64,000 bases of DNA, from assembly GCA_018340375.1 (NCBI GenBank), contig JAFFJZ010000004.1, positions 31,222,001 through 31,286,000 on the forward strand, written 5' to 3'. Shown here piece after piece: positions 42,060-53,482 of the stretch; the first letter of the stretch is position 1; each line of letters begins with the position of its first letter. The DNA comes from Gonatopus flavifemur. Its lineage: Eukaryota > Arthropoda > Insecta > Hymenoptera > Dryinidae. The notes beneath the pieces were generated by a model. That model was given only the letters and a program-made list of their open reading frames with translations, did not search any database and had not been told where the DNA came from. The position numbers and the translations under genes are program-made.

Positions 42060-43335
42060 CTATTCAACACGAGCGAAGCGAATTTTGAAGGGGGTTAGCC
42101 TGCTGAGCGGAGCGGAGCAGTTAGGGGGCGGAGCCCCTTGGTTTTCTTTGATTTATGCAAATACATTGTCTCTTCAGTCTCATATCGTATCATTGATCAT
42201 GTGAGATTTGTTTTCTTATTTTTCGAAATTTCACTCTGAGAAACAAGGACCTACATTTTCGAAAATACAGTATTCTATTAGCTCCATTTGAGAATACATG
42301 TTTTTTCCTGTGAATTAATACGTGATATCCCATCGATTCATTCTTCTCCTGATGTATCTGATGAGATCTTATACATAAATACATGTATAGAAAAGAAGTG
42401 TATACATCAATAAGACTAACAAAAAAAACCAGACTTGGAAATACAGCTACTTGTTTCTCAACGTAAAATGTTGAAAGAGGAAAAATAACAGTTCTCCGTT
42501 ACTAAAGGATACGATATAAGGCTGAAAAATCGGTATGGAAAACCATGCATTACTTCCATGTTCCTCATATTTTCCCAATGTGCAAAAATCTATCGGGAAT
42601 GACTTTTTTATTAGAAATTTGAGAAAACTCATCATTCTATATAATACATCTATGTATCTATGAAAATTTCATTCCGCATCATCATTCGCATTATTCGATT
42701 CATGCAATGAGCAGCGAATTCAGACGCTCCATTAACCCTTCGTTGCTTGCGCTATGAGTGTTTATCAGCGTTTCAGTTGAATAGAAAAATTTCAGATATA
42801 ATATTCAGATAACCTGAAAATAATTGTCTACCATTTTTTTACACAATCCGCAAATGATTTAGACGCAGCTGTCATATTTCCAAACAGTTTCCAAAGAGTG
42901 TTTGAATACGATAATGCTTGAACACGTGAACTTCGAACTTTTCATCTCTTTTTTAAACTCTTCATGAATATTCAGAAAAATGACTGTCAATTCAGAAGAA
43001 GTGGAGGTAATTGGTAATGGAAATTCATTGAAAATTTGCTAAGAGTTAGTAGCTTCTTTCAAGGGAAGGTTGAAAAATTCAATATCAGCAATTCTAGTAG
43101 TCAACAGGATCAACTGAACATTATAATGGACCATTCAATGTGGATTGGTCTCAAGATAGCTTAGGTGATTTACTGAGAGAAAGAGTTTAGTTGAATCCCA
43201 GACAACTATGGAATTTAGTCATTCGGAATGACAATTTAGTTGAAGGAAATGAATTTTTTTCGCCATACCTGGCTTTTTTAATCTTGTCGAATAGATTGTT
43301 TGATCCATATTTCCGATAACTCCACTGTTACTCAT
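42060..43335. other. No gene recognised
   Basis: A short GC-rich patch (AGTTAGGGGGCGGAGCCCC, 42118-42136) follows the hAT element. The rest is AT-rich without coding bias, inverted ends or tandem structure that I could support. Confidence 0.5.
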
Positions 43336-43344
43336 GCCCAGCCA

Positions 43345-43690
43345 ACAATACTAGAGAAGCGCTCCTAGAAGCGAGCGGTAGTAGTGCTTCCTGATGAAAA
43401 TTTTTCCCTAATGGTAGCGAAATTCCAACAGTGCTATTAGAAGCGAGTGGTAGTACTGCTTTCCCACTTAAATTGGTATCTTTTGGTAGCAAGACTGTGG
43501 GAATACTCCTAGAATTGAGCGGCAGCAACGCTCCCGTATGAAAATGTCTTTTTTATGGAAGCAAGATTGCAGAAGCGCTTCTTGGAGCGAGTGGTAGTAA
43601 TGCTTTCTGATGAAAGTTCCTTTTTAATAGTAGCAAAATCCTATTAGCGCTTCTATGAGCAAGCGGTAGCAGCGCTACTTTCAGAGGAGA
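43345..43690. repeat. Minisatellite of about 73 bp, five copies
   Basis: AGAAGCGAGCGGTAGTAGTGCT-like phrases start near 43369, 43441, 43513, 43586 and 43660, with TGATGAAAATTTTTCC spacers. Units differ by several bases each. Confidence 0.85.
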
Positions 43691-44322
43691 GGATGCGCGA
43701 AACCCAGTTAAGTGTACTTCTATGAGACAGTTTTATATGCATTATTAGTTACGCGTCAACACCAGTGATAACTTGCACGCAGTGTTCGTCGACAAATAAT
43801 AATACCAAAATAATGACCGAAAGTGATCTTTTCTTTGAAAGAAATATCGTATATTAAGGTACGTACTTATGATCATTTCAATTTATGCATGTAACATAAA
43901 ATACCTTTTTGCCGACCTCATCTTCTTAACCTAATTTTCCGACCGCTTCGCACTTTTTTGGATAAATATTTGTATATCCATGTAAATGAATTGAATTTAG
44001 TACAAATGTGCAGACAGATGATCATGTGCTTGCCCTTGTTCATGAAATACCAACGCTTATGATCATTTCTTTTTTTTTCTAATGTAAATGATTATAGGAT
44101 TCAGGAGAGTTATCGCAAATATATAACTTTACCTTATTATAACCTCATCCATACCTTATTATAAGATGAAAGGACATCGTTTTATTTATCGGAAGTGAGA
44201 TTTTCTTTACAAAATATAGTGTAACCCCTTCTGTCACCTACATGACACAACGCGAGTTAGTACTCCATTTACATGAAATTTCACATGATACATATCCATG
44301 ATATGTATCACACATATCAATG

Positions 44323-44603
44323 AATTGAATTGATGAAGGATTGTGTTTGAACGTATCCAACTGTCTGGTGTAGTTAAACGTCTAAAATTGTCTAGATATA
44401 AATGATTTTTGAAAATTCTATAATATTACAACGTATTGAAAAAAATACTTCTTTTAAATTTTGTTAAGCCATAAGAAGTATTTTTTTCAATACGTTGTAA
44501 TATTATAGAATCTTTAAAAATCATTTATATCTAGACAATTTTAGACGTTTAACTACACCAGACAGTTGGATACGTTCAAACACAATTCTTCATCAATTCA
44601 ATT
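44323..44603. repeat. Near-perfect 281-bp hairpin
   Basis: Arms of about 128 bp starting AATTGAATTGATGAAGGATT pair with only a few mismatches around an AT-rich loop of about 24 bp near 44455-44478. It could be a young MITE or a long hairpin-RNA source. No duplication was resolved. Confidence 0.9.
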
Positions 44604-44625
44604 TGGATACAAGACTCATTCGAAT

Positions 44626-45038
44626 ACACTGAGAACCCAGTGGAGCCTTCCGAAGTAGCTGATCTGATCATCTGGTCATGATCACCTTTGATTGGTTGAG
44701 AAAGTGATCTGGTCATGACCAGATGATCAGGCCAGCTACTTCAGAAGGCTCCACTTTCTTTGACTGGAAGAAAATTTTCTTTCCTCCCAATCTAATGAAT
44801 CTTGCTTTCAATGAAAAAATTCAGGTCAATGGAAACATTTTACATTTAATTGAAACTATATTTTGCAAGTTTGCAAAGGAATATATTTTACGAATTTTTC
44901 GTTCCAATTCAATGAAGAATTTTTTTATTGAACTGAATTTTTTTCTATCGAACTACATTTTTTTCATTGAAAACCAGATTTATTAGAATGGGGGCAAAGA
45001 AAATTTTCCTCCGGTCAAATAAATTCAGTTCTCAGTGT
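44626..45038. mobile_element. TIR element with ACACTGAGAAC ends, hosting a MITE
   Basis: ACACTGAGAACCCAG at the left and TTCTCAGTGT at the right. Second inverted pair TTTGACTGGAAGAAAATTTT (44758) and AAAATTTTCCTCCGGTCAAA (about 45018). The TGGAGCC MITE at 44641-44753 interrupts its left arm. The ends resemble those of 17715-18436 (ACACTGAAGAAAA). Confidence 0.7.
44641..44753. mobile_element. Palindromic MITE with TGGAGCCTTCCGAAG ends, 113 bp
   Basis: TGGAGCCTTCCGAAGTAGCT and AGCTACTTCAGAAGGCTCCA are inverted ends. The interior alternates GATCATCTGGTCATGATC and its reverse. A longer relative lies at 7302-7664. Confidence 0.8.
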
Positions 45039-45534
45039 AAGCATAGTTGAGCTAATTACAAATCTCACTGAGTCAAGGCAGGTTTATATTTGAACGTTCA
45101 ACTGTCGTGCATATATGCAACTATAGTTGGATCCGCAATTCGCTTTCTCACTCAGTGTAAACTGTAAAATAAACTCCCAAAAAAGTGGAAAAATTTTTTG
45201 TAAAATCTCAAACAATTTTCGCCAGTTGACAAACATTCTTTGGGAAGTCATGGAAATTGTTTGAAAATTCACATGAAATTTTTTAATTTCCAAATAATCT
45301 GAAAATTTATAAATCTGTAAGTTTGTCACCATACTTTTTTCCTTGAAAATTCACAAATATTCTCAACAGTGTAAAACATTGATATCACATCTATTCAAAT
45401 GTACTGAGCCCATTCAGAGGATATTCCAAATATTTAACGTTCATTCGAGCAACCTTCAATTGAAATTCCATCGACTATTCGATTACTTATGCTCTATGAA
45501 TTTAGGTAGAACATATGAGGCAGTCTCAATCGTA

Positions 45535-45691
45535 TACCCTAGTGAAAATGGGAGCGTAAGAAGGGTATGAAGCGACGCGGAAGAATACATGTAACAGTAT
45601 TCGAGCGCGAAAGAAGCAAAAATTGAAACATTTCACGCTTCATTTGTTCCAATATTCGCTTCTGGAGCGTGGACATTTTCACCAGGGTATA
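45535..45691. mobile_element. TA-flanked MITE with TACCCTAGTGAAAATG ends
   Basis: TACCCTAGTGAAAATGGGAG and CATTTTCACCAGGGTA are inverted ends with TA flanks; GAAGCG and CGCTTC arms pair inside. About 157 bp, probably Tc1/mariner-related. Confidence 0.7.
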
Positions 45692-46058
45692 CATACATAT
45701 GCAGCGTATGCTGTTGAAGAACACTAAATTTTCTGGTACCGTGAGTAATGTAAAACTTCTATTCATAATGCATTTCTACAGCACATTCTGGTTTCACTAG
45801 AATTTTTCATATTTGCGTCGAATTTTATGTATTTTATGCTTTGATTTCATGAATTTTTATAATTCTACAGTAATTTTTCTATACATGGAGAAAAATAATG
45901 TAGTCAAGTAGTATTATTTTGTCAAATGTCGTCGCAATTGTCTGATGGTCTCAGAGGCTTTCTTACCGAATGTAGTAAAAATTATTACAGTTGTCATTTT
46001 TTATTCCACTTGTTGAGGAGTACTTCTCAAAAGATGAGATCTAACAGTATTAATTCAC

Positions 46059-46325
46059 TACCCTGGCGGAAAAATTTGGTTGAATTTTGTTCACTTTTGG
46101 CACAGCAATATTTCAATAAAATTCAATGAAAATCCTCAAACTTCAACAAACTTCAATGGAAGTCAACCAATTTCACTAAAAATTACTTAATTTCATGGAC
46201 AATTATTGAATTTCACCGGAATTGTGTTGAATTCAGTTGAATTTTGTTAATTTTCAATGAAAATCAATTGTGCCAAAAGTGAATGAAATTCAACAAAATT
46301 CAACGGAATTTTTCTACCAGGGTAG
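46059..46325. mobile_element. MITE with TACCCTGG ends and TTCAAC-rich core
   Basis: TACCCTGGCGGAAAAATTTG at the left and AATTTTTCTACCAGGGTA at the right. CACTTTTGGCACA and TGTGCCAAAAGTG pair inside. The core repeats TTCAATNAAATT words. Confidence 0.75.
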
Positions 46326-46329
46326 AAAA

Positions 46330-47044
46330 TGTTGTAATTTTTATTGTATTATTTTTCTTCGTGTACATGTACAGATTAATAATTTCCAGTTTCATACTGG
46401 AAGTTTTCAGGAAATGTATTTTACGTTGTGGGATGTATATCAAATATTTATAGAACATCAGTCATTTTCGAGAGAAGTGGGGAAGAGATTTGGGATTTTT
46501 TGGGATTCCGGAATGCTCAAGCGTATACCGAGCGTGAATTAAAACATGAAGAGTAGTCCAAACGTGTTTTTGAAGTACGTATAACCTATTGGAAAAAACA
46601 CCAATGTCATAGGAATCGGGCTTTGAGCATGAAAGCTTGATTAGAGAGTGGATAGGAAGGATGTAAGATACAATAGTAAAGTCATCTGAAACACGCTCCC
46701 ATTACATTTCATGACACGCTTCTCTTTTCTAGGAGTAGAATACACTGGAAACAGAAGCTTCAGCGATATCGATAATATCCCCTCAATAACCTGCTTCATT
46801 GAAAAATTTTATGCTGATGTACAGAAAAAAGTATTCCTTTGAATCTAAGAAATTTTTACTTGCATGGATCAGAATATTTCTTCCACAAAAATAAATATTC
46901 TGTGTATTTAAGAAAATTTATCATCCGCTCTTTGTTATAAACAATGAATTTGTCCATATCAAGACGATATTTATTCTTGTCGAAAAAATATTCATTTCGA
47001 CCGGTTCAAATAGCAGTTCCTTAAATTTAAAGAGAAACTTCTTC
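46330..47044. other. No gene recognised
   Basis: AT-rich sequence without supported coding segments. An ATTATTTTTCTTCGTGTAC phrase near 46350 mirrors TGGAGAAAAATAATG near 45886, so the MITE above may itself sit inside an older inverted-repeat element. Confidence 0.4.
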
Positions 47045-47355
47045 CTGGGATATTACTCAAAGTAGCGCTCCCTATCAGCATTCCTGGTAATGCCACCTGG
47101 AAGCACTATTGGTAGTGCTACCCAGAAGCACTTCTAGTAGCACCCAGGCAGTATCAATCGCAGCGTGTGATAGTATTCTTAGTAGCGCTACTTCCAAGCA
47201 TTTCTAGTACGCTACGCTCATGGTAGCACTTCTGATAGTGTTGCTTGGTAGCAACCCGGCAGTGCTTTGGAAGCGAAATATGGTAGCGTAGAGTCTCACG
47301 TCCAGCAAAATGCTATCTCACTCGCTTCTACCTGCTACCTGGTAGTATGAGTTGT
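47045..47355. repeat. Degenerate GGTAGCACTTCT repeat block
   Basis: AGCACTTCTAGTAGCAC, AGCGCTACTTCC and TGGTAGCACTTCTGATAG phrases recur every 20-40 bp. They share the GAAGCG/GGTAG vocabulary of the 43345-43690 minisatellite, partly in reverse orientation. Confidence 0.7.
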
Positions 47356-47359
47356 TACG

Positions 47360-49149
47360 TAGTGAAACAGAGTTCCACTCTGTAGCAAATTTATTTATTT
47401 ATCGACACGACCTGAGCGGCTAGGTTGAGTCGCTTATGTGGGTTTGTTCAAATTCTAAGTTCGCCGAAGGTTGTAAAGAGACCTAGGGCGGCAACTGTAG
47501 TCGTATTCTCAAAGAAAACTTCAGTGTAAATACTCAAGAATTGCGAATGAAAATTGGCATGAAATAAAGATGTGCAGTTTGGAGATAGTAAAAGAGAAGA
47601 TCATTAAGTAAGGTGAGTGACAAATACATTTCTCTATTTAAATTCAGAATAAAATTACATTAATACTTGGAGTTATGTGAGTGTAGAAAAACGTGTGTGT
47701 GTGTTTGTGTAATACAGTTTTCTTTCTTACTCTTCGTTGTCTATTGAAAACCGTTGGTGATCCCGCTGGAGCTGGCCCTGAAGGGAGCAGTGTGGATGGT
47801 TGGACAATAATGAGGAACAAATGGAGCCAAAATTCGGAGCCTAGGTCCCTCGTTTTGGATGGTGGTTCGCGCACTGAATTTACACTACGATATTTCTCAA
47901 TTAATCTAACTCAAAGATGAATCTTCGAGTGCGAAAATGAATTGAATGAAATGAGAGCGTTAATAGTCGGTTCTGCTGACAAGGTGGAATTTGTCAAAAA
48001 AGAATGTACCGGCACGTGGAACATGTGAGACGGTGTCACGGTACCCAAAGACTAGTTTGCAACTTTGATTGGTAAGGTCGCGAATTACACGATCTCTTGT
48101 ACAAGACGTGTCCCCGATAAATCCCGAAAATGTACTCTGGTGTTTTCATCATGCATGCTCTATTTACAAGAGTGCAGATTTCTTGATTATGGGAGTGGGG
48201 AATCGCGTGATTGCGTTCTTAGCCGTATTCAGCGAAGTTCCACGGTTCTTATGCTCAATAATTTCGTAGTGTGTGCGAGAAGGGAAAGAGGTATTAGAAA
48301 AGGGAGGAAACAACGGTGCATACCGCACTTTGGACTCCGCTCGAAGCATCATCAGCGATTTTCAAAGTCGACGTGTATTTTAAAGATTGTATGAATCGTT
48401 TGAAGTCATCTAGAAGAAAATCATAATTGAATTGTGTTTAGTTAAAAATGTTTACAATTGAAAAGGTGTTGATGGTCTAATGGTATTTTTTTTTACAAAC
48501 TATGTTTCAGTAAATGAAAATAAATTGATGAAAGAATGCAGAAGAGAAAGATCGAAAAGAAATCGAGGTGGCTACGGAATTTCGTAGTCGTGAATCTCGT
48601 ATAATCGAATGTGACCGGATGTAAGATTGCTGAGGTTGCAATCGTGGTTCACTTTGGTGATTTCTGTTCGTTCTTAGGAAGCTTGATATTTCAACTATAT
48701 GAGATAATGTTTAAAGAGTAAGGATCGAGAAAGCGAATACGAAGTTAAACGAGTAAATTGCATTTTCTAAAATTATTATTATATTGTACAGCTTTCTGGA
48801 TTCTTCTCCTTTGTTGAAAATGTAGAAACAATTACGAATAAACACAATAGATGAGGTTTTTGGTTGGCACATCACAGAGTAGTAGCAAATTTTGAAAAGT
48901 GGAAGCGTTTTGCTAGCTGGGTGCTAACAGTTTTATATTGAGTTTCAGTTGCTGCAGTTGGAGATTTTCCTTTGAGTGTAGAGATGCAGTCCCTATCGGT
49001 CCTTTCTTTGGTCAAAATAACGCGACGAGTGGACGTACGTATGGGGGTGAGCAAGATAAATTGGAATTGGAAAGCGGGTTTGTTCGGCGGGTGGAAATTC
49101 GTGGGGAACCTTGTTTGACCATCGATTTGGATGCAGCATTCCATATAGA
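47360..49149. other. No gene recognised; higher-complexity sequence
   Basis: After a TTTATTTATTTATC run at 47391, which may be the tail of a retroposed copy, the sequence is less AT-rich (for example 47740-47880 and 48160-48350). It has several 60-110-codon frames on both strands but no motif I can name and no splice-consistent exon chain. It could hold an unrecognised retroelement leader or noncoding exon. Confidence 0.35.
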
Positions 49150-49365
49150 CCCCTAGGACGTGTGTTTCATAAAGATCTGTCCACGAATGCGAAAATGACT
49201 GAATTTACGTCCGCCATGTCGGATCCGCCATATTGGATTCGTGTTCTGTCTGCAAACCCGGATTCAGCACTCTCGAAAACCCCTAGAACCCATGTTTCAT
49301 CATAATTTGTCGATTCAAGCCAAAGTAACGGATATTCAGAGACTGCGGAGGAAATAACCTATATA
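49150..49365. repeat. 127-bp satellite, inverted, two copies, ending at element B
   Basis: In reverse it reads GGGTTCTAGGGGTTTTCGAG, GCTGAATCCGGG and CAATATGGCGGATCCG, the same unit as 30780-32150 in opposite orientation. It runs to within a few bases of the TATATA at the left end of element B. Confidence 0.85.
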
Positions 49366-49370
49366 TATAT

Positions 49371-51439
49371 ACAGAGTGTCCCATTTTAATCTGTCACTTA
49401 GAATATCTCGAAAACGAATAGATTCAGAAGAAAATGTTCCGGGGAAAAAATGTAAGAATCTGAGGGGGACATCCGATGGTGGACTTGGCTTTGACCTCAG
49501 TTCCCACTTCCAAGGTCATTCTGAGGTCAACTCATGTTTTTTAAACGGAATCCCCTATTTTTTACTACCGGTTTAGATTCTGCGCTAAAAACCAAGAAAC
49601 TTTTGTCTCAAACGTTTTTTCGAAATCCCCATAGATGGCGCTCTAATTGATGAGAAAATGAGAATTCTCAAACCCTCGGATTGTATTCTGTCTAACATAA
49701 TGCTCAACTCTTGAGTGTTTCTCATCTCCCGGAAATTGCCGTCGGCATCAGCGTTACCCAATGTGCACCACGAGGAGGTTGCGCGATCGGACTTTACACA
49801 TCATTGTGGCCCCCAAAAGGGCCGATTGTCTGAACTGGAGGTGTATCTTCGGGGACGCATTAGGCATTCAAAAGATGTTCAAAATAAGCGCCGTTTTGCC
49901 TTTGACAAAGCGCAATTCTTTTATGAAAGTTTTCTACAGTTGCTTGCAACGTAGCAGGTGTTATTGCTGTGCATGCTCTCCTTATTCGATCTTTTATGTC
50001 ATCGCGTGTTGTTGGAGGTTCACGGAATACAACATTTTTTATGTAACCCCACAAGAAAAAATCAGGCGACGTCAGATCTGGCGACCTAGGTGGCCATCGC
50101 ACAGGTCCTCCACGGCCAATCCACGTTCTGGGAAACTTCTCGTCCAGAAATTTTCGAACAATTCGCATGTAATGAGGAGGTGCTCCATGCTGTTGGAACC
50201 CCATCCTTGATCTCACGTCAAGACTTACGTCTTCCATAAGAGCAGGGAGTTCAAAATGCAAAAAACGAAGATACTCCGCGCCAGTCAGGTTTCCTTCAAA
50301 AAAATACGGCCCTATGATCCTGGGATCTACAATTCCGCACCAAACGTTCACACTCCAACGGTGTTGATGATTAATTGTACGGACCCAGTAAGGTTTCTGA
50401 GCACTCCAATAATGGCAATTGTGCCTATTGAGAATTCCAACATTGTGAAATATTGCCTCATCAGAGAACATAACGTGATGAGAGAAAGCAGGATCTTCTT
50501 CAATTCTCCGTTGGGCCCACGTACAGAAGTTCAATCTTGTTATGAAATCCTCAGCTGTTAGAGATTGCACCAAAGTGATATGGTACGGATCATAATCCAA
50601 CGATTTCAAGATACGCTGAGCTGTGGATCGAGGAATCCCGGTCATTTCCTCAATATCCCGAAGACTGATATGGGGATTAATATGAATCAATGCCAGCACA
50701 GCGAGCGATCTCACATCAGGATCATTGTCATCCGCATAAACTTTCTTGTTCCTCTGTCGTTTGAGGAGACCTTGACGAGCACGTTGTTCGAGAAATCGGA
50801 TCGTAATGCGATTTGGACACCTCCGATCCGGAAAACGACGTTGAAACGTTCTCACAGCTTCAACATAATTTCCCCGCGCTTCACCAAGACACAACAAAAC
50901 GTCAACAATATCGTTTGGCGCGTAATCAGACATGATATTTAGAAATGTGTTTCCTCTAAATGATAACAGAGAACTGAGCAGTTTGGGAATGCTAAATTTC
51001 TAAGGTATTCACACGTGAATCAAAACAATAACAATTTCCAAGAACAAAACCAAAACAGAACACAACCGACGGCAATTTCCGGGAGATGAGAAACACTCGA
51101 GAGTCGAGCATTATGTTAGACAGAATACAATCCGAGGGTTCGAGAATTCTCATTTCCTCATGAATTAGAGCACCATCTATGGGGATTTCGAAAAAACGTT
51201 CGAGACAAAAGGTCCTTGGTTTTTAACGTAGAATCTGAACCGGTAGTAAAAAATAGGGGATTCCGTTCAAAAAACATGAGCTGAGCTCAGAATGACCTTG
51301 AAAGTGGGATCTGAGGTCAAAGCCAAGTTCACCATCGGATGTCCCCCTCAGATTCTCACATTTTTTTCCCGGAACATTTTCTTCTGAATCTATCCGTTTT
51401 CGAGATATTCGTAGTGACAGATTGAAATGGGACATCCTG
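49371..51439 (-). mobile_element. DD41D Tc1/mariner-type element B, 2069 bp, complete
   Basis: CAGAGTGTCCCATTTTAATC at the left and GATTGAAATGGGACATCCTG at the right; TA flanks; terminal repeats of about 375 bp (49371-49745 and 51067-51439). The single gene lies on the minus strand. Its right end is followed by TATA and then element C with no other DNA. Confidence 0.95.
49860..50933 (-). CDS. DD41D-type transposase, intact frame but second catalytic Asp is His
   Basis: An uninterrupted 357-aa frame, MSDYAPNDI to FEHLLNA, between the TIRs of element B. Layout: N-terminal helix-turn-helix pair (residues about 1-115, including [19 protein letters not shown]), then the DDE/D core with [12 protein letters not shown] (first Asp), [40 protein letters not shown] (third Asp) and FLWGYIKNV. 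Counting 41 residues from the second to the third position places it in the DD41D group of the IS630-Tc1-mariner superfamily (rosa-like). The second position is His (CAT) where the family needs Asp, in both copies A and B. It would bind ends but should not catalyse strand transfer. Family placement rests on spacing alone. Confidence 0.93.
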   Translation of the reverse strand: MSDYAPNDIVDVLLCLGEARGNYVEAVRTFQRRFPDRRCPNRITIRFLEQRARQGLLKRQRNKKVYADDNDPDVRSLAVLALIHINPHISLRDIEEMTGIPRSTAQRILKSLDYDPYHITLVQSLTAEDFITRLNFCTWAQRRIEEDPAFSHHVMFSDEAIFHNVGILNRHNCHYWSAQKPYWVRTINHQHRWSVNVWCGIVDPRIIGPYFFEGNLTGAEYLRFLHFELPALMEDVSLDVRSRMGFQQHGAPPHYMRIVRKFLDEKFPRTWIGRGGPVRWPPRSPDLTSPDFFLWGYIKNVVFREPPTTRDDIKDRIRRACTAITPATLQATVENFHKRIALCQRQNGAYFEHLLNA

Positions 51440-51443
51440 TATA

Positions 51444-53476
51444 CAGGGGGGGTGCATTTAAAGTGTCGCGGGCGTTTTTTCCAAAAATAAAATGCGATAC
51501 GAGAAAATTTTCCGGACAAAAATTGTAGGATATCGAGGGGGACATCCGATGGTGGCCTTGGCTTTGACCTCAAATCTCATCTTCAAGGGCATTCTGAGAT
51601 CAACTCTTGTTTTTTAAATAGCATCTCATATTTTTTACTGCAGATTTGGATTCTAGGTCAAAAACCAAGAAACTTTCGTCTGAACCATTTTCCTGAAATC
51701 CGCAAAAATGGCGCTCTAATCGGTATTGTTCCATTTTGAATCTGACATTCGAATAACTCGAAAACGAAGGGTCTTGCAAAAGAATGTTTCGTACAAAAGT
51801 TGTCAATACACAACACATTTCAATCGTCTACATTACCACCATTCAGAGCTCACGCGATGTAAACAAACGACGGGGTTCAGTGAAAATTCACGATTTTGAA
51901 AGTCAGTTTGTCAGTTACATTTGATTATTACTTGGTTTATGACAAATTTAAAATCATGGATGTCCGATACACGGTTTCTGAAAAGATCGATATGATCTAC
52001 TTTTACGGTGAAGGTCATAAGAACCCCAGACAAGCATATGACTTGTATGCAGAACGATTTCCTGAAAGAACAACGCCATCCATTAGGTATTTTCAACGCA
52101 TTACAAAATTATTCTCAGAAACGGGAAGTGTTACGAGGGAAAAACGACATCGAATGAGAACTGTTAGCGGAGAAAATGCGGAAGTTAATGTACTAGCTGC
52201 AGTAGCCAATAATCCACACGTGAGCTCTCGTGAAATTGAACTCCATTCGGGAATTTCTCGAAGAAGTGTTCTTCGAATACTGAAACGTCACAAATTCCAT
52301 CCGTATCACATTTGTTTGCATCAAGACCTTCACGGTGATGATTTCGAAAATCGTGTACAGTTTTGTCGATGGGGTCTAGCGCAAATGCACAATAACAACT
52401 TCATCAACATATTATATTCTGATGAGTCGACGTTCACCAATCATGGTCAAGTAAATCGACATAATATGCATTACTGGGCGACAGAAAATCCAAGATGGTT
52501 ACGTCAAGTAGAGCATCAAAGACAATGAGCTGTGAATGTTTGGTGTGGTATTTTTCGATCTCGAGTAATTGGACCGTACTTCATTGCAGATACGCTAAAT
52601 GGAGAGAAGTACAGACATTTCTTAGATCAAGTACTTCCAACATTACTTGAAGACATACCTATTCAGGAACGATTGAATATGTGGTATCAACACGATGGTT
52701 CTCCATCCCATTATGCAGTCACAGCTCGAGAAATATTGGACAGAGATTATCCTGGACGATGGATAGGACGTCGTGGACCAGTTCATTGGCCTGCCCGTTC
52801 TCCGGATCTTACTTCCCCAGATTTTTTTTTATGGGGATACATAAAAGATACAGTTTATCAACAAGCACCGACTACGCCTGAGAATATGCGTCAACGAATC
52901 ATCAATGCATGCGCGAGCATCAATGAAGATATTTTAGCACGAGTTCAGCAATCTTTTGTAAAACGTTTTGAAATGTGTATTGAAGTCGAAGGCCATCATT
53001 TTGAGCATCTACTGCATTAAAATTATCCAAGTGATGTAGACGATTGAAATGTGTTGTGTTTTGTCTGTTATACCCTATCACCTCCGTTTGAGTTCAAGGG
53101 GTCCCCCTTGGAATCAGACAACTTTTGTCCGAAACATTCTCCTCCAAGACCCTTCGTTTTCGAGTTATCCTAATGTCAGATTCAGTATGGAACAATATCG
53201 ATTAGAGCGCCATCTTTGTGGATTTCAGGAAAATGGTTCAGACAAAAGTTTCTCAGTTTTTGACCTAGAATCCAAATCTGCAGTAAAAAATATGAGATGC
53301 TATGTAAAAAACAAGAGTTGACCTCAGAATGCCCTTGAAGATGAAATTTGAGGTCAAAGCCAAGGCCACCATCGGATGTCCCCCTCGATACCCTACAATT
53401 TTTGTCCGAAAAATTTTCTGGTATCTCATTTTATTTTCGGAAAAAACGCCCGCGACACTTTAAATGCCCCACCCTG
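51444..53476 (+). mobile_element. DD41D Tc1/mariner-type element C, 2033 bp
   Basis: CAGGGGGGGTGCATTTAAAG at the left and CTTTAAATGCCCCACCCTG at the right, TA flanks, terminal repeats of about 380 bp. The right arm has an extra 60-bp stretch near 53065-53125. Subterminal text GGGGGACATCCGATGGTGG and GCTTTGACCTCA is shared with elements A and B, so the families are related. Transposase on the plus strand. Confidence 0.93.
51956..53020 (+). pseudogene. DD41D-type transposase, all three Asp, one internal stop
   Basis: Starts MDVRYTVSEKIDMIYFYGEG. Domains: helix-turn-helix (SSREIELHSGISRRSVLRIL), LYSDESTF (first Asp), YQHDGSPSHY (second Asp), [19 protein letters not shown] (third Asp, 41 residues on), and C terminus FEHLLH. 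Of 355 codons only one is a stop, TGA at 52526-52528, where the relatives have TGG in the [10 protein letters not shown] context. So a single transition inactivates an otherwise complete gene. It diverges strongly from copies A/B, so it is a separate family in the same group. Confidence 0.93.
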
Positions 53477-53482
53477 TATATA

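Noticed and set aside
47644..48394. Frames of 75-109 aa on both strands, considered as exons of an unknown gene
   Set aside because: No domain, no consistent splice chain and both strands are open to a similar degree; kept only as an unassigned region.
48986..49120. Short frame MQSLSVLSLVKITRRVDVRM
   Set aside because: Only about 45 codons with no family match I can support.
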